In this document: positions 42,246 through 51,956 of the stretch, piece after piece | How positions within the stretch are numbered: position 1 is the stretch's first letter | Layout: every line of letters begins with the position of its first letter | DNA from: DAOLCO01 sp964612555 | GTDB taxonomy: Bacteria; Bdellovibrionota_C; UBA2361; SZUA-149; DAOLCO01 | Length of the DNA stretch: 64,000 nucleotides | Reading direction: 5' to 3' | Assembly: GCA_964612555.1 (NCBI GenBank) | Contig: CAZTBW010000001.1 | Location: forward strand, 186,001-250,000 | Position numbers and translations under genes: made by a program | The notes under the pieces: model-generated | Database searches by the model: none | The model's input: the letters and a program-made list of their open reading frames with translations, nothing else | Told to the model about the DNA's origin: nothing

Positions 42246-43525
42246 GTTTCAGGGCTACTCTTCCAAAGCCAAATAATTATTGCTATAAGATAGTCCAGAA
42301 TCTCGCAATTATAATCCTTTCCCTATTTATGCTCATGCAAAAACATCAAGAATCTAAAAACACAAAAACTGCAAAATTCTTTAAATACTCACCACTCTTT
42401 GCAGTCTTGCTTATTGCTCTGCTGGCAGTAGTAAAAGGTTTACAAATCAAAAAAGCAATAGCCGAGGGCATGGGCAAAGGTCCTCCTGCAATGTCAGTTA
42501 CTACCACTGAGGTGTCCTACACTCCCTGGAACAGTATCATCAAAACAGTTGGCAGCGTGGAACCTGCCGAGGGTGCGGTGCTTGGGGCAGAAGAAGCGGG
42601 GCGTATCGCAAAGATACATAAAGAAGATGGCTCCAATGTGACAAAAGGAGAGCTCATTATTGAAATTGATGCCCGGGTAGAAGAGTCTGAATACCACGCA
42701 GCACGTGCACAATCCGAATTACTGCAAAAAACATTTCAAAGACAAAAAAAACTGTATGAAGCAAATGCAATATCTGCCGAGGAGTTTGACACTGCCGAGC
42801 TGAACTATAAAGCCTCTCGTGCCCAGGCAGAAGCATTAAAGGCACGTGTTGACAGAAAACAAATCAGAGCACCCTTTGATGGCACCCTGGGAGTAAGAAG
42901 GGTCAATATTGGTCAATACGTACGACAGGGTGATCCTCTGATCCCTCTTCAGAACCTGAGTAATATCTATGTTAGCTTTTCATTATCACAGGATGACATC
43001 AAACTGGTAAAAATCGGAGATAAGGTTTTTGTTTCTTCCAGCATGAGTTCATCTGATAAGAACACTTCCCGGGAAGCATCACCCCAGGAAGCGTCAATTG
43101 TTGCGATAGACCCCTCTATCTCACCAAACAGTAAAACGGGGCTTCTCAAGGCAGTAGTCCATACTTCAGAGGATACGCCAAAACTTATACCGGGAAGCTT
43201 TGTACATTTGGAGATTCACATTGATGACACAAGAGACGTACTTGCCATTCCTTCTACCAGCATACTCTATGCTCCCTTTGGAGACAGTGTGTACGTAGTT
43301 GAAGAAGTCTCTAATGACGATGGGTCAAAAACAAAAATTGCAAATCCTGTATTTATAAAAATACTGGACCGGAGGGGTGATCTTACCGCCGTTACCAGTG
43401 GGATAAGTGAAGGTACAGAAATCGTCACTTCAGGTACCTTCAAACTGTTTCCAGGGGTAAAGCTTATAATCAACAACGAGGTTCTGCCACCTCAGGAAAT
43501 GGACCCAAAACCTCTCAACAGATAG
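42242..43525 (+). CDS. RND efflux membrane fusion protein (HlyD/MexA family)
   Basis: 427 residues from a GTG overlapping the sco stop (GTGA); ATG codons at 42329 and 42335 are alternatives and leave a single clean membrane anchor (YSPLFAVLLIALLAVVKG). Lipoyl/barrel-sandwich halves are GAVLGAEEAGRIAKIHKEDG and KQIRAPFDGTLGVRRVNIG, flanking an alpha-hairpin. The beta-barrel and membrane-proximal domains follow. It links the inner-membrane pump to the outer-membrane factor. The three-gene system follows the cox genes in one direction. Confidence 0.9.
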   Translation: MSFRATLPKPNNYCYKIVQNLAIIILSLFMLMQKHQESKNTKTAKFFKYSPLFAVLLIALLAVVKGLQIKKAIAEGMGKGPPAMSVTTTEVSYTPWNSIIKTVGSVEPAEGAVLGAEEAGRIAKIHKEDGSNVTKGELIIEIDARVEESEYHAARAQSELLQKTFQRQKKLYEANAISAEEFDTAELNYKASRAQAEALKARVDRKQIRAPFDGTLGVRRVNIGQYVRQGDPLIPLQNLSNIYVSFSLSQDDIKLVKIGDKVFVSSSMSSSDKNTSREASPQEASIVAIDPSISPNSKTGLLKAVVHTSEDTPKLIPGSFVHLEIHIDDTRDVLAIPSTSILYAPFGDSVYVVEEVSNDDGSKTKIANPVFIKILDRRGDLTAVTSGISEGTEIVTSGTFKLFPGVKLIINNEVLPPQEMDPKPLNR

Positions 43526-43529
43526 CAAT

Positions 43530-46500
43530 ATGAAGATTACTGACGTTTTTGTTAATCGACCGGTTCTGGCAATTTGTGTCAACCTTCTTGTCTTCGTAAT
43601 TGGTATTGCCTCCATTACTTATTTGCCTACAAGACAATACCCAAAAAGTGATCTCTCAGTAATAAACGTCAGCACCGTCTATGTTGGTGCAAGTGCCAAT
43701 CTAATACTTGGCTATATTACTACCCCTCTTGAAAAAGTAATATCAAGTGCTGACGGTATCGAGTACCTTGAATCAAGCAGCCGACAGGGCATGAGTACCA
43801 TACGTGCCCATTTAGTGCTGAACTATGATACGGCACGAGCACTTACCCAAATACAGGCAAAAGTGGCTGAGGTAAGAAATGATCTTCCTCCTGAGTCCGA
43901 GGTACCCATAATAAAGCTTGAGAGCCCCGATGATCAAAGCGCTGCAATGTACATCAGTTTTTTCTCTGATGTCCTTGAAGGTAATCAGATCACCGATTAT
44001 CTGGTTCGGGTAGTGCAGCCTCTTTTATCTTCTGTAGCTGGCGTACAACGGGCAGAGGTATTAGGTGAAAGAACTTTTTCCATGAGGATATGGCTTGACC
44101 CGGAACGACTTGCCCAACTCCAGATGAGCTCCACTGAGGTTCGTTCTGCCCTGCAAAGAAATAACTACCTCTCTGCCATAGGTTCCACCAAGGGGTCTAT
44201 GGAGGTAATACAGCTTGTAAGTAATACCGATCTAAGCACCAAAGAAGAATTTGAGAACCTGGTTATTCGAAATGACGGTGAAACCCTGATCCGTCTCAGA
44301 GACGTTGCCGAGGTTGAACTCGGTGCAGAGAATTATGATGTAGACGTACGTTTTGATGGGAAACAAGCCACCTTTATGGGAGTATGGGTACTGCCTGATG
44401 CAAACAGCCTCGAAGTAATTAAGGAGGTTAATAAACAAATACCCCTGATTCGAGAGAAGCTTCCCAAGGGACTCGAAGTTGCAGTCCCCTATGACGGCAC
44501 AAAATACATTGATGATGCAATCACAGAAGTTATAAAAACACTTACTGAAACTATCGTAATTGTAATACTGGTAATTTTTCTCTTTTTGGGATCTCTGAGA
44601 TCAGTTTTGATTCCAATAGTTGCTATTCCAGTCTCTCTTGTGGGAGCCGTAGCCATAATGGCGTTTTTAGGGTTTACCATAAATCTACTTACCCTTCTTG
44701 CAATCGTACTTGCAGTTGGTCTCGTTATCGATGATGCAATTGTCATGCTTGAAAATATTGAAAGAAATATTTCAGAAGGGCTTTCTCCAAAAGATGCAGC
44801 AATAAAAGGAGCAAGAGAACTTGTCGGACCAGTCATTGCCATGACCATTACCCTTGCTGCGGTATATGCACCAATCGGTATTCAGGGCGGTTTAACGGGA
44901 ACTCTGTTTCGGGAATTTGCTTTCACTCTTGCGGGTGCCGTGCTCGTATCAGGATTCGTTGCGCTCACCCTCTCTCCCATGATGTCAAAAAAACTCTTGC
45001 AGGGAAGACGAGAAGAAAGTTCATTTCAACTAAAGGTAGCAGAAATAACCAGAAAAGTTCAATCCACCTACTCTTCAAAACTCAGAATCGCCATGGAGTA
45101 CAAAATATGCATTATTCTTGCAGCATGCTGGCTGATTCCTCTTTCCATCCCATTATATATCTTCATTTTTGAGAAAGAACTTGCACCCCGTGAAGATCAG
45201 GGCGTCGTTTTTGGTATTGTTCAGGGTCCTCCAAATGTTACCGTTGAGCATAATGCTCTTTTCACAAGCATGGCACAAAAGGTGTTTCAATCAATTCCGG
45301 AATATGAGACTTCCTTCCAGATTACCACCACTGAAGGCGGTTTCTCGGGAATGCTTCCGGTACCCTGGAGTAAAAGAAATCGCACCTCACTTCAAATACA
45401 AGAAGAATTAGGGATGAAGGTCAGTGAAATTCCGGGAGTACGCCTTATCATGATCACCCCACCGCCACTCCCGGGAGGAAGCACTTTTCCTGTAGAGCTG
45501 GTTATCAACTCAACTGACAATCAAAACCAAATGTATGAACTTGCAAACGAGCTTGTGCAATCTGCATTTCAAAGCGGACAGTTCATGTTCGCAGAGTCAG
45601 ACCTCAAATATGACTTACCAAGAACTGAAATTATTTTTGACCGGGAACGTATTGCGACACTTGGGGTAGACCTGCAAACTATCGGACAAGAGCTTGGAAC
45701 CTATCTCGGAGGTAATTTTGTAAACAGGTTTTCAATATCAGGAAGAAGCTACAAGGTCATACCACAAAGTAAACGGCTTTCCAGGCTCACTCCTCAGGAT
45801 ATTCTTTCAATGCACGTGAGCGCAAAAGATGGAGTGCAGATTCCTTTAAGTGCGATTGCATCTATTAATGAAACAGTACAGCCTCGGCAACTAAACAAAT
45901 TCCAGCAACTAAACTCATTTAAAATTCAGGGAGTCCCTCGCCCGGGAGCAAGCATTGACGGTGCACTCTCTGCCCTTGAGGAAAAAGCCAAAGAAATACT
46001 CCCTCAGGGATATGCCATAGACTATACGGGAGAATCCAGACAACTAAGAAAGGAGGGTAACACCTTTATGGTAACCCTTTTTCTCTCACTCCTGTTCATT
46101 TATCTTGTTCTTGCCTCTCAATTTGAAAGCTTTCGTGATCCATTTATTATTTTACTTGGCTCGGTACCACTTGCAATTACTGGCGCTCTCATCCTTCCTT
46201 TTCTTGGTGCAACCAGTATGAACATATACTCACAAGTGGGGCTGGTAACCCTGGTAGGACTGGTTTCTAAAAACGGAATACTCATAGTTGAATTTGCAAA
46301 TGTACTGAAAGAGCAAGGCTTGTCCAAGTTAGAAGCCGTCATTCAGGCATCGACGACCAGACTTAGACCAATACTTATGACCAGTGTTTCAACTGTAGCA
46401 GGGCACTTTCCCCTAATCCTTGCAAGTGGCGCAGGGGCAAACGCCAGGAACAGTATCGGCATTACATTAGTTTCCGGAATGTTTATTGGTACTTTTTTTA

Positions 46501-46571
46501 CCTTATTCGTTGTTCCGGCTGTTTATTTGTTAATTTCAAAAGAACATGACTCAAGTAAAGATGAAATATAA
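43530..46571 (+). CDS. RND multidrug efflux pump, HAE1 family
   Basis: 1013 residues, standard AcrB/MexB length. N-terminal FVNRPVLAICVNLLVFVIGI, 12 membrane helices, and two large periplasmic loops. The proton-relay residues are visible: Asp-Asp in VGLVIDDAIVMLENIERNI and Lys in VGLVSKNGILIVEFAN. No metal-export motifs of the CusA/CzcA type are evident, so it is probably a drug or lipophile exporter of the MexK/VexB-like branch. It overlaps the outer-membrane factor gene by 26 bp. Confidence 0.95.
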   Translation: MKITDVFVNRPVLAICVNLLVFVIGIASITYLPTRQYPKSDLSVINVSTVYVGASANLILGYITTPLEKVISSADGIEYLESSSRQGMSTIRAHLVLNYDTARALTQIQAKVAEVRNDLPPESEVPIIKLESPDDQSAAMYISFFSDVLEGNQITDYLVRVVQPLLSSVAGVQRAEVLGERTFSMRIWLDPERLAQLQMSSTEVRSALQRNNYLSAIGSTKGSMEVIQLVSNTDLSTKEEFENLVIRNDGETLIRLRDVAEVELGAENYDVDVRFDGKQATFMGVWVLPDANSLEVIKEVNKQIPLIREKLPKGLEVAVPYDGTKYIDDAITEVIKTLTETIVIVILVIFLFLGSLRSVLIPIVAIPVSLVGAVAIMAFLGFTINLLTLLAIVLAVGLVIDDAIVMLENIERNISEGLSPKDAAIKGARELVGPVIAMTITLAAVYAPIGIQGGLTGTLFREFAFTLAGAVLVSGFVALTLSPMMSKKLLQGRREESSFQLKVAEITRKVQSTYSSKLRIAMEYKICIILAACWLIPLSIPLYIFIFEKELAPREDQGVVFGIVQGPPNVTVEHNALFTSMAQKVFQSIPEYETSFQITTTEGGFSGMLPVPWSKRNRTSLQIQEELGMKVSEIPGVRLIMITPPPLPGGSTFPVELVINSTDNQNQMYELANELVQSAFQSGQFMFAESDLKYDLPRTEIIFDRERIATLGVDLQTIGQELGTYLGGNFVNRFSISGRSYKVIPQSKRLSRLTPQDILSMHVSAKDGVQIPLSAIASINETVQPRQLNKFQQLNSFKIQGVPRPGASIDGALSALEEKAKEILPQGYAIDYTGESRQLRKEGNTFMVTLFLSLLFIYLVLASQFESFRDPFIILLGSVPLAITGALILPFLGATSMNIYSQVGLVTLVGLVSKNGILIVEFANVLKEQGLSKLEAVIQASTTRLRPILMTSVSTVAGHFPLILASGAGANARNSIGITLVSGMFIGTFFTLFVVPAVYLLISKEHDSSKDEI

Positions 46572-48042
46572 GATAAGTAATTCATTAAAACGCTCGTATC
46601 TCTGCTGTGTCAGCCTGGTGCTGTGCGTCTTGATTTTCTCATCCTGTGCCGTAGGTCCAAATTACAAAAAACCTGAAATTGATTTACCGGAAAAATTTAT
46701 TCAAAGTAATAAAATTGATGATATTAACACGGTCACTGAAGCCTCAACTGAAGAGACCAGAAAACCTTCAAACTGGTGGGATAGTTTTGGTGACCCACTT
46801 CTTACAAGGCTGATTACGCAGTCAAGTGAAACCAATCTCTCAATCCTTCAGGCGGTTGAACGAGTCGAGCAGGCACGTGCAATAACGCGACAAACTTTCT
46901 TTGGATTATTTCCGACCCCAACAGTTACGAGTCAATATCTGAAAAGTAAAATTGCGGGCATCCGATTTCCCGGAATCGCATCCAATGGCATTCAGTTTGA
47001 ACTATACTCTCTGGGGCTTGAAGCAAACTGGGAGATTGACCTTTTCGGTAAAATTCGTCGTGCCGTGGAATCAGATCACAGTATGGCGATTGGTTCGGCT
47101 TTTTCACTTGATGATTCCCTGCGTCTTGTTCAGGCACAAATTGCAACGGCTTATATACAGCTTCGTGGAGCACAACAGCAACGCTTACTTACCCTCAGGA
47201 ACATAAAACATCAGAAAGAACTACTTTCCCTGATAGAAAAAAGATTTGAAATCGGAAACTACTCTCCCTACGATCTGGAACGGGCACGGGCACTGACCGC
47301 AAGAACAGAAGCCATGGTAAGCCAGTTTGATGCTCTTATTGCAATCAACATACACAGGCTTGCCGCACTCAGTGGAGGGTTTTTTGAGGAGTTGATTGAG
47401 GAGCTGAAAATAGAAAAAGAACTCCCCCAGTACCATGGAGCTGGAATCATAACATCCCCACTTGAACTTATCAGAAGGAGACCTGATGTAAGAGTTGCTG
47501 AACAATCCCTTCATTCTGCAACTGCTGATATTGGTGTTGCAATGGCTGATCTCTTTCCTCAGATCAGCATTATCGGCTCTGTCAGCCAGGAAGGAAGAGA
47601 TCCCTCCGACTGGTTTAAAAACAATTCAAGTGCATATGCATATGGTCCCCGGGTATCCTGGTCTATCCTTAATCTTGGTGCGATTCTTAATAACATAAAA
47701 ACCAAAAGAGCCCGCACCAGGGAGGTTTTATTAAGATACAAGGAAGTTATTGTCATTACTCTTGAAGAAGTGGAAAACGCCATTACGGAACTTGCGCTTG
47801 AACTGGAGCGTTCGACTCATCTTGAGCGTGCATTTAACTCAAGTAAACGAGCTCAGGATATTGCTGAGATCAGATATACAGAAGGAGTCATTAATTACCT
47901 TGATCTGCTTACCGCACAGCAGGAATTAATCGAAACTGAGTCTGAACTTGCAGATTCCAGAACCAGAAAGTCCCTTGCCTATGTAAGCCTGTACAGGGCG
48001 CTTGGCGGGGCATGGGATATATCTGAAACTTCAGAAAACTAG
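46546..48042 (+). CDS. Outer-membrane efflux lipoprotein (NodT/OprM family)
   Basis: 498 residues. An internal ATG at 46561 is an equally good start. Signal peptide with lipobox FSSCAVGPNYKKP, the hallmark of NodT/OprM outer-membrane factors. Core repeats include NWWDSFGDPLLTRLI, LGLEANWEIDLFGKIRRAVE and LELIRRRPDVRVAEQSLHSA. It forms the trimeric TolC-like exit duct for the RND pump. It is the last gene of this plus-strand block and convergent with the kinase gene. Confidence 0.93.
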   Translation: MTQVKMKYKISNSLKRSYLCCVSLVLCVLIFSSCAVGPNYKKPEIDLPEKFIQSNKIDDINTVTEASTEETRKPSNWWDSFGDPLLTRLITQSSETNLSILQAVERVEQARAITRQTFFGLFPTPTVTSQYLKSKIAGIRFPGIASNGIQFELYSLGLEANWEIDLFGKIRRAVESDHSMAIGSAFSLDDSLRLVQAQIATAYIQLRGAQQQRLLTLRNIKHQKELLSLIEKRFEIGNYSPYDLERARALTARTEAMVSQFDALIAINIHRLAALSGGFFEELIEELKIEKELPQYHGAGIITSPLELIRRRPDVRVAEQSLHSATADIGVAMADLFPQISIIGSVSQEGRDPSDWFKNNSSAYAYGPRVSWSILNLGAILNNIKTKRARTREVLLRYKEVIVITLEEVENAITELALELERSTHLERAFNSSKRAQDIAEIRYTEGVINYLDLLTAQQELIETESELADSRTRKSLAYVSLYRALGGAWDISETSEN

Positions 48043-48088
48043 TGCCGAGCGATACCTAAAAGTGCAAAAACTTTCAGGTCGAGGCACT
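48041..48088. terminator. Imperfect hairpin between convergent OMF and kinase genes
   Basis: AGTGCC at 48041-48046 pairs with GGCACT at 48083-48088, with an inner imperfect pairing of ACCTAAAAGT with ACTTTCAGGT. It spans the whole intergenic gap between two convergent genes. There is no strong T-tract, so the role is probable rather than proven. Confidence 0.4.
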
Positions 48089-49088
48089 AAGCAAATTCTA
48101 TAACGTATCTGGTCTTGTTTCTTGAACTTTTTGATGGCGAGGCAACAGGTTTTCTTCTGACAACTTTTGCATCATCATCTTTAGTATCCTGACTCTGCTT
48201 AACAACTAAAGGAGCTGATTCAGGTAGCTCAATGTCGAGAGGATATGAATCAGGTAAAGCGGCTAAAAACTCTCCGGCATCCTGAAAACGCTTTGAGGGG
48301 TCTTTGTCTATGGCTTTATCAACGGCTTTAATTAATTCGTAATTGGTTTCAGGGTCTATAAAATTTCCCAATGAAGGCATATCTTTTGAAAGCCTTGTTT
48401 TGAACATGAGCACAGGGTCATTAAAACATAATGGAACCTGATTTGTTAAAATCTGAAAAGCCAGAAGACCCGCTGCGTAGACATCAACGCTGGTATGCAA
48501 AAGACCACTTCTTGCGTATTCCGGGCAGAGGTATTTCAGAGTACCCTTAATATCAAGCTCACTAACAGGTAAGGTAGAAAACTCTCTTGCAACGCCAAAA
48601 TCGGTGATTTTTGGTTTAAAACTTGATGTAAGGAGAATATTCTCAGGTTTAATATCTGCATGAATCACGTTTCGATTATGTATTTCGGCAAGTCCTGTCA
48701 AGATACCTTTGATTATATGAAATCCATAAAAGAGGTTATCTGTTTTTTTCCTGAGGATATGAGCATGAAGATCACCACCACCCACATACTCCATAAGATA
48801 TCCAAAATAATTTTTTGTTTCAAATGCTTCTGTAACAGAAGTTATATTGGGGTGATCAAAACAGGAGTGTATAATGAACTCCCGACGAAGATTAAACTTG
48901 TTCGAAAAAATTTCTTCCCTGTCTGACAACTTCAGAGCAAAGAGCTTATCCGGTACTTCCCTATCAGAAACCAGAAAAACCCGGGAATCATCCAGATATC
49001 TGATCACATGAAATCTTTGATCAATAAACATTCCCGATTTTATACCAAGATCAGGAGTGACCGACTCTTTCAACAACAGATTATCCAT
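48087..49088 (-). CDS. Serine/threonine protein kinase (PknB-like), non-RD type
   Basis: 333 residues. Kinase domain at about 25-285: Lys53 in FALKLSD, Glu70 in the C-helix, catalytic loop HADIKPEN (Asp145, Lys147, Asn150) and DFG at 163-165. The usual HRD arginine is alanine, making it a non-RD kinase that may not need activation-loop phosphorylation. The glycine-rich loop is weak (YLDDSRVFLV). No membrane segment or sensor domain is seen; the C-terminus is basic. The substrate is unknown. Confidence 0.85.
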   Translation of the reverse strand: MDNLLLKESVTPDLGIKSGMFIDQRFHVIRYLDDSRVFLVSDREVPDKLFALKLSDREEIFSNKFNLRREFIIHSCFDHPNITSVTEAFETKNYFGYLMEYVGGGDLHAHILRKKTDNLFYGFHIIKGILTGLAEIHNRNVIHADIKPENILLTSSFKPKITDFGVAREFSTLPVSELDIKGTLKYLCPEYARSGLLHTSVDVYAAGLLAFQILTNQVPLCFNDPVLMFKTRLSKDMPSLGNFIDPETNYELIKAVDKAIDKDPSKRFQDAGEFLAALPDSYPLDIELPESAPLVVKQSQDTKDDDAKVVRRKPVASPSKSSRNKTRYVIEFA

Positions 49089-49287
49089 CTTCTATCCTAA
49101 TACCTCATATGTCCAATACATATCCCTTCCATAACCACAGCCAATAATCCGCCATTTCACAGAAATGCTTCAGTCACAAGAAACCTAAGATGCCCCTAAC
49201 CCTAATTTCAACAATTTATATAATAATTTCAATAATATATAAAAACTAACAAATCAGAAACTCACGAATGAACTACTTGGCTGGGAA

Positions 49288-49315
49288 GAGTTTGTCAGGA
49301 ATACCTGACAAACTC
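49288..49315. terminator. Perfect 12-bp stem-loop downstream of ftsK
   Basis: GAGTTTGTCAGG, loop AATA, CCTGACAAACTC. It lies 37 bp beyond the ftsK stop, in the otherwise empty 264-bp gap 49089-49352. It lacks a clear U-tract on the minus strand; it may be a 3' stabilising stem or a factor-assisted terminator. Confidence 0.45.
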
Positions 49316-49352
49316 CGGAGTGGTGGTGGAGGTACTAAACTTGAACTGGCAT

Positions 49353-51860
49353 TTACTGTATCTGAGCTGAAATAACCTGTCTTGGTTTTGCTCCATCGGC
49401 AGGTCCTACTACTCCTTCCTTTTCCATTGTCTCCAGGATGCGGGCAGCGCGGTTATATCCGATTCTAAAAACTCTCTGTACCATGGAAGTTGAAGCCTGT
49501 CCTTTTTCCAGAACCAAACTGACTGCCTGATCATACAAAGGGTCGTAGGAATCATCCATGTCTCCATTCATGGAGAATCCACCGCCCCCTCCTTCATTTT
49601 CTTCCATCACTTTGAGCACCCGCTCAATATCAGAGTCGTAATCCGGCTCACCCTGTGACTGAATCCAATTCACTACATCATGAACTTCCTGATCAGACAC
49701 AAAGGGCGAATGTAAACGCTTTACTCTCCCAATAGCAGGAGAATAAAACAACATATCCCCCTGACCAAGTAATCGCTCAGCTCCGGACTGATCCATAATT
49801 GTTCGGGCATCAATCTTACTGGTGACCTTGAAAGAAATACGAGCAGGGAAATTAGCTTTAATGAGTCCGGTTATAACATTCACACTTGGTCTTTGTGTAG
49901 CAAGAATCAGATGAATACCGGCAGCTCGTGCCTTCTGGGCAAGACGGGTCAGGAGTTCTTCAATCTCACGACCAACAGTAAGCATCAAATCGGCAAGCTC
50001 ATCAACCACAATGACGATTCTGGGCATGGTTTCAAGACCGGAATACCCCTGAGCGGAACTATTCACGGCAGAACCGGCTTCTCTCTGAAGTGCTTCAGCC
50101 GCAGTAGTAGATACAACATCTTTTTCCTCAAGGGTAATAAGGGCATCTTTTTTCTTTTTTACCGCTTTTTTGAAAGAGGAAGAAGACCCTTCACTTACAC
50201 TCCTGTTAAACATCGCAAGATCACGCACCCCGATATCTTTCATAAGCGAGTAACGTCTCTCCATTTCTTCAACCGCCCAGTACAGAACTCCGCGGGCACG
50301 TTTCGGGTTTGTTATTACAGGAGAGAGAAGATGGGGAATTTTCTCGTACACACTGAGTTCAAGCATCTTGGGGTCAATAAGAATAAGCCGAAGGTCTTTG
50401 GGAGAGTTTCGATACAGTAAACTCATTAGAAGTGAATTAATACACACTGATTTTCCGGTACCGGTGGCTCCCGCAATCAGCAAGTGCGGCATTTTTGATA
50501 AATCAGAAATAAAAGACTGTCCGTAGGTGTCTTTTCCAAGAGCAAGAGATAAGGGGTATGGTCTGGTTTGAAACTCATCGGAATCTACCAGATCTCGTAA
50601 TCTCACTATCTCCCGTTCTTCATTTGGAACTTCTATACCAACGGTTCCCTTTCCGGGAACGGGAGCATATACACGAACACTCTCCACTTTAAGAGCAAGC
50701 GCAAGATCATCTGCCAGATTAATTATCCTTTGTACTTTTATGCCGGCAGCAGGTTCGAACTGATACAGGGTGACCACGGGACCCGGATGAACCTCAACTA
50801 CCTTTCCTCCAATCTTGAAATTTCTGAGCGCCTGTTCAAGCCGTCTGCTGTTTTTAAGAAGTTCTTCATCCCCGGGACCGTCAACTGCCGCGGCATCAAC
50901 TCCAACAAGAAGGTCTCTTGATGGCAGCTCATAATCATCATAGCTCTTTTCTTTTACACTTTTGGCAATCTCTTTTTGTTTTTTGGTGGCGATGGCTCCA
51001 CGTAAGATTCGGGGTGCCTGAATTTCCTCTTCTTCAAGGTGAAAAGACTCCTCTTCAATCTCTCCTTCTTCCTCCCCTATTTGCCAGGATTCTTTTTTTT
51101 TGACCCTCTTTGCCCGCTTTAATTTTCTTCCGTGCCTTACAGGTGGAGAATCTATGAACACATCTTCTTCAGCAAGCACCATATCGGGAATCTTCTTAAG
51201 GCAGGCACTTCCCGCTCTTGCACCGACTTTTATGACAGTGCCCGTGTCCTGAGCGGCAAGCTTTGCGCCCCTGCATAGAGAATAAAAAAGCTTCAGGTAA
51301 TGAGGAATACCAAAATCAATTATCACGGATAGAGATAGCAGTATCGCCAGTAATGAGAGAAGCACTGTGCCTCCCGTATTAATAAGTTCTGTCAGCGAAC
51401 CTGCAAGCGAATAACCTATATACCCACCACCACTGGAACCAAAAACTATACTTGAAAGAGTGGCGGTAGCCACCACAAGAAGTGTACCGAATATACTTGA
51501 AAGAAAAACACGATTGGATGAAAGTTGAGTTGATTCATTACGCTGAGACCACACAAAACGGGCTGCAAGAAACAAACATCCAACAACCGCATAGGAGCAG
51601 TACCCAAGATACTCAAACAGAAAACGGGAAACAAAATACCCCAACTGCCCCATTGCATTGGAAGAGGGAACCGAATGCTGATAAGAAGTCGCTCCCGTGT
51701 AAGACAAAAGAGCAAATAAAATGAACAAAGCCAGACCTGAAATGAGAAGAGTCAGAACCTCACGGAAAATTCCCGTGCCGGATTCAGAAACTTCACTTAT
51801 TTCCTCTTTAATAAGCTTCTTTCGCGGTACTTTCGATTTGGTATCTCTTTTTCGAGGCAT
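49353..51860 (-). CDS. ftsK: DNA translocase FtsK/SpoIIIE
   Basis: 835 residues. Four N-terminal membrane helices, a linker rich in Lys/Glu, then the motor with Walker A GATGTGKS (about residue 463) and Walker B IVIVVDELADL. LATQRPSVNVITGLIKANFP and the C-terminal gamma winged helix (VSLVLEKGQASTSMVQRVFR) are present. Between Walker A and B there is a Lys/Ser/Ala-rich insertion of about 50 residues (~557-607). It moves chromosome dimers at division and activates XerCD at dif. Confidence 0.95.
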   Translation of the reverse strand: MPRKRDTKSKVPRKKLIKEEISEVSESGTGIFREVLTLLISGLALFILFALLSYTGATSYQHSVPSSNAMGQLGYFVSRFLFEYLGYCSYAVVGCLFLAARFVWSQRNESTQLSSNRVFLSSIFGTLLVVATATLSSIVFGSSGGGYIGYSLAGSLTELINTGGTVLLSLLAILLSLSVIIDFGIPHYLKLFYSLCRGAKLAAQDTGTVIKVGARAGSACLKKIPDMVLAEEDVFIDSPPVRHGRKLKRAKRVKKKESWQIGEEEGEIEEESFHLEEEEIQAPRILRGAIATKKQKEIAKSVKEKSYDDYELPSRDLLVGVDAAAVDGPGDEELLKNSRRLEQALRNFKIGGKVVEVHPGPVVTLYQFEPAAGIKVQRIINLADDLALALKVESVRVYAPVPGKGTVGIEVPNEEREIVRLRDLVDSDEFQTRPYPLSLALGKDTYGQSFISDLSKMPHLLIAGATGTGKSVCINSLLMSLLYRNSPKDLRLILIDPKMLELSVYEKIPHLLSPVITNPKRARGVLYWAVEEMERRYSLMKDIGVRDLAMFNRSVSEGSSSSFKKAVKKKKDALITLEEKDVVSTTAAEALQREAGSAVNSSAQGYSGLETMPRIVIVVDELADLMLTVGREIEELLTRLAQKARAAGIHLILATQRPSVNVITGLIKANFPARISFKVTSKIDARTIMDQSGAERLLGQGDMLFYSPAIGRVKRLHSPFVSDQEVHDVVNWIQSQGEPDYDSDIERVLKVMEENEGGGGGFSMNGDMDDSYDPLYDQAVSLVLEKGQASTSMVQRVFRIGYNRAARILETMEKEGVVGPADGAKPRQVISAQIQ

Positions 51861-51956
51861 GGCACCTATAAATCATACATATTTTTCATAAACTTAAACC
51901 AAAGCCATTTTACTAGCTTTAAGATGATTTCGCTATGAAAATATGCTCTTCCCGAG

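Noticed and set aside
44489..44848. Minus-strand ORFs within the RND pump gene
   Set aside because: They are antisense shadows of strongly conserved plus-strand coding sequence with hydrophobic codon mirror patterns.
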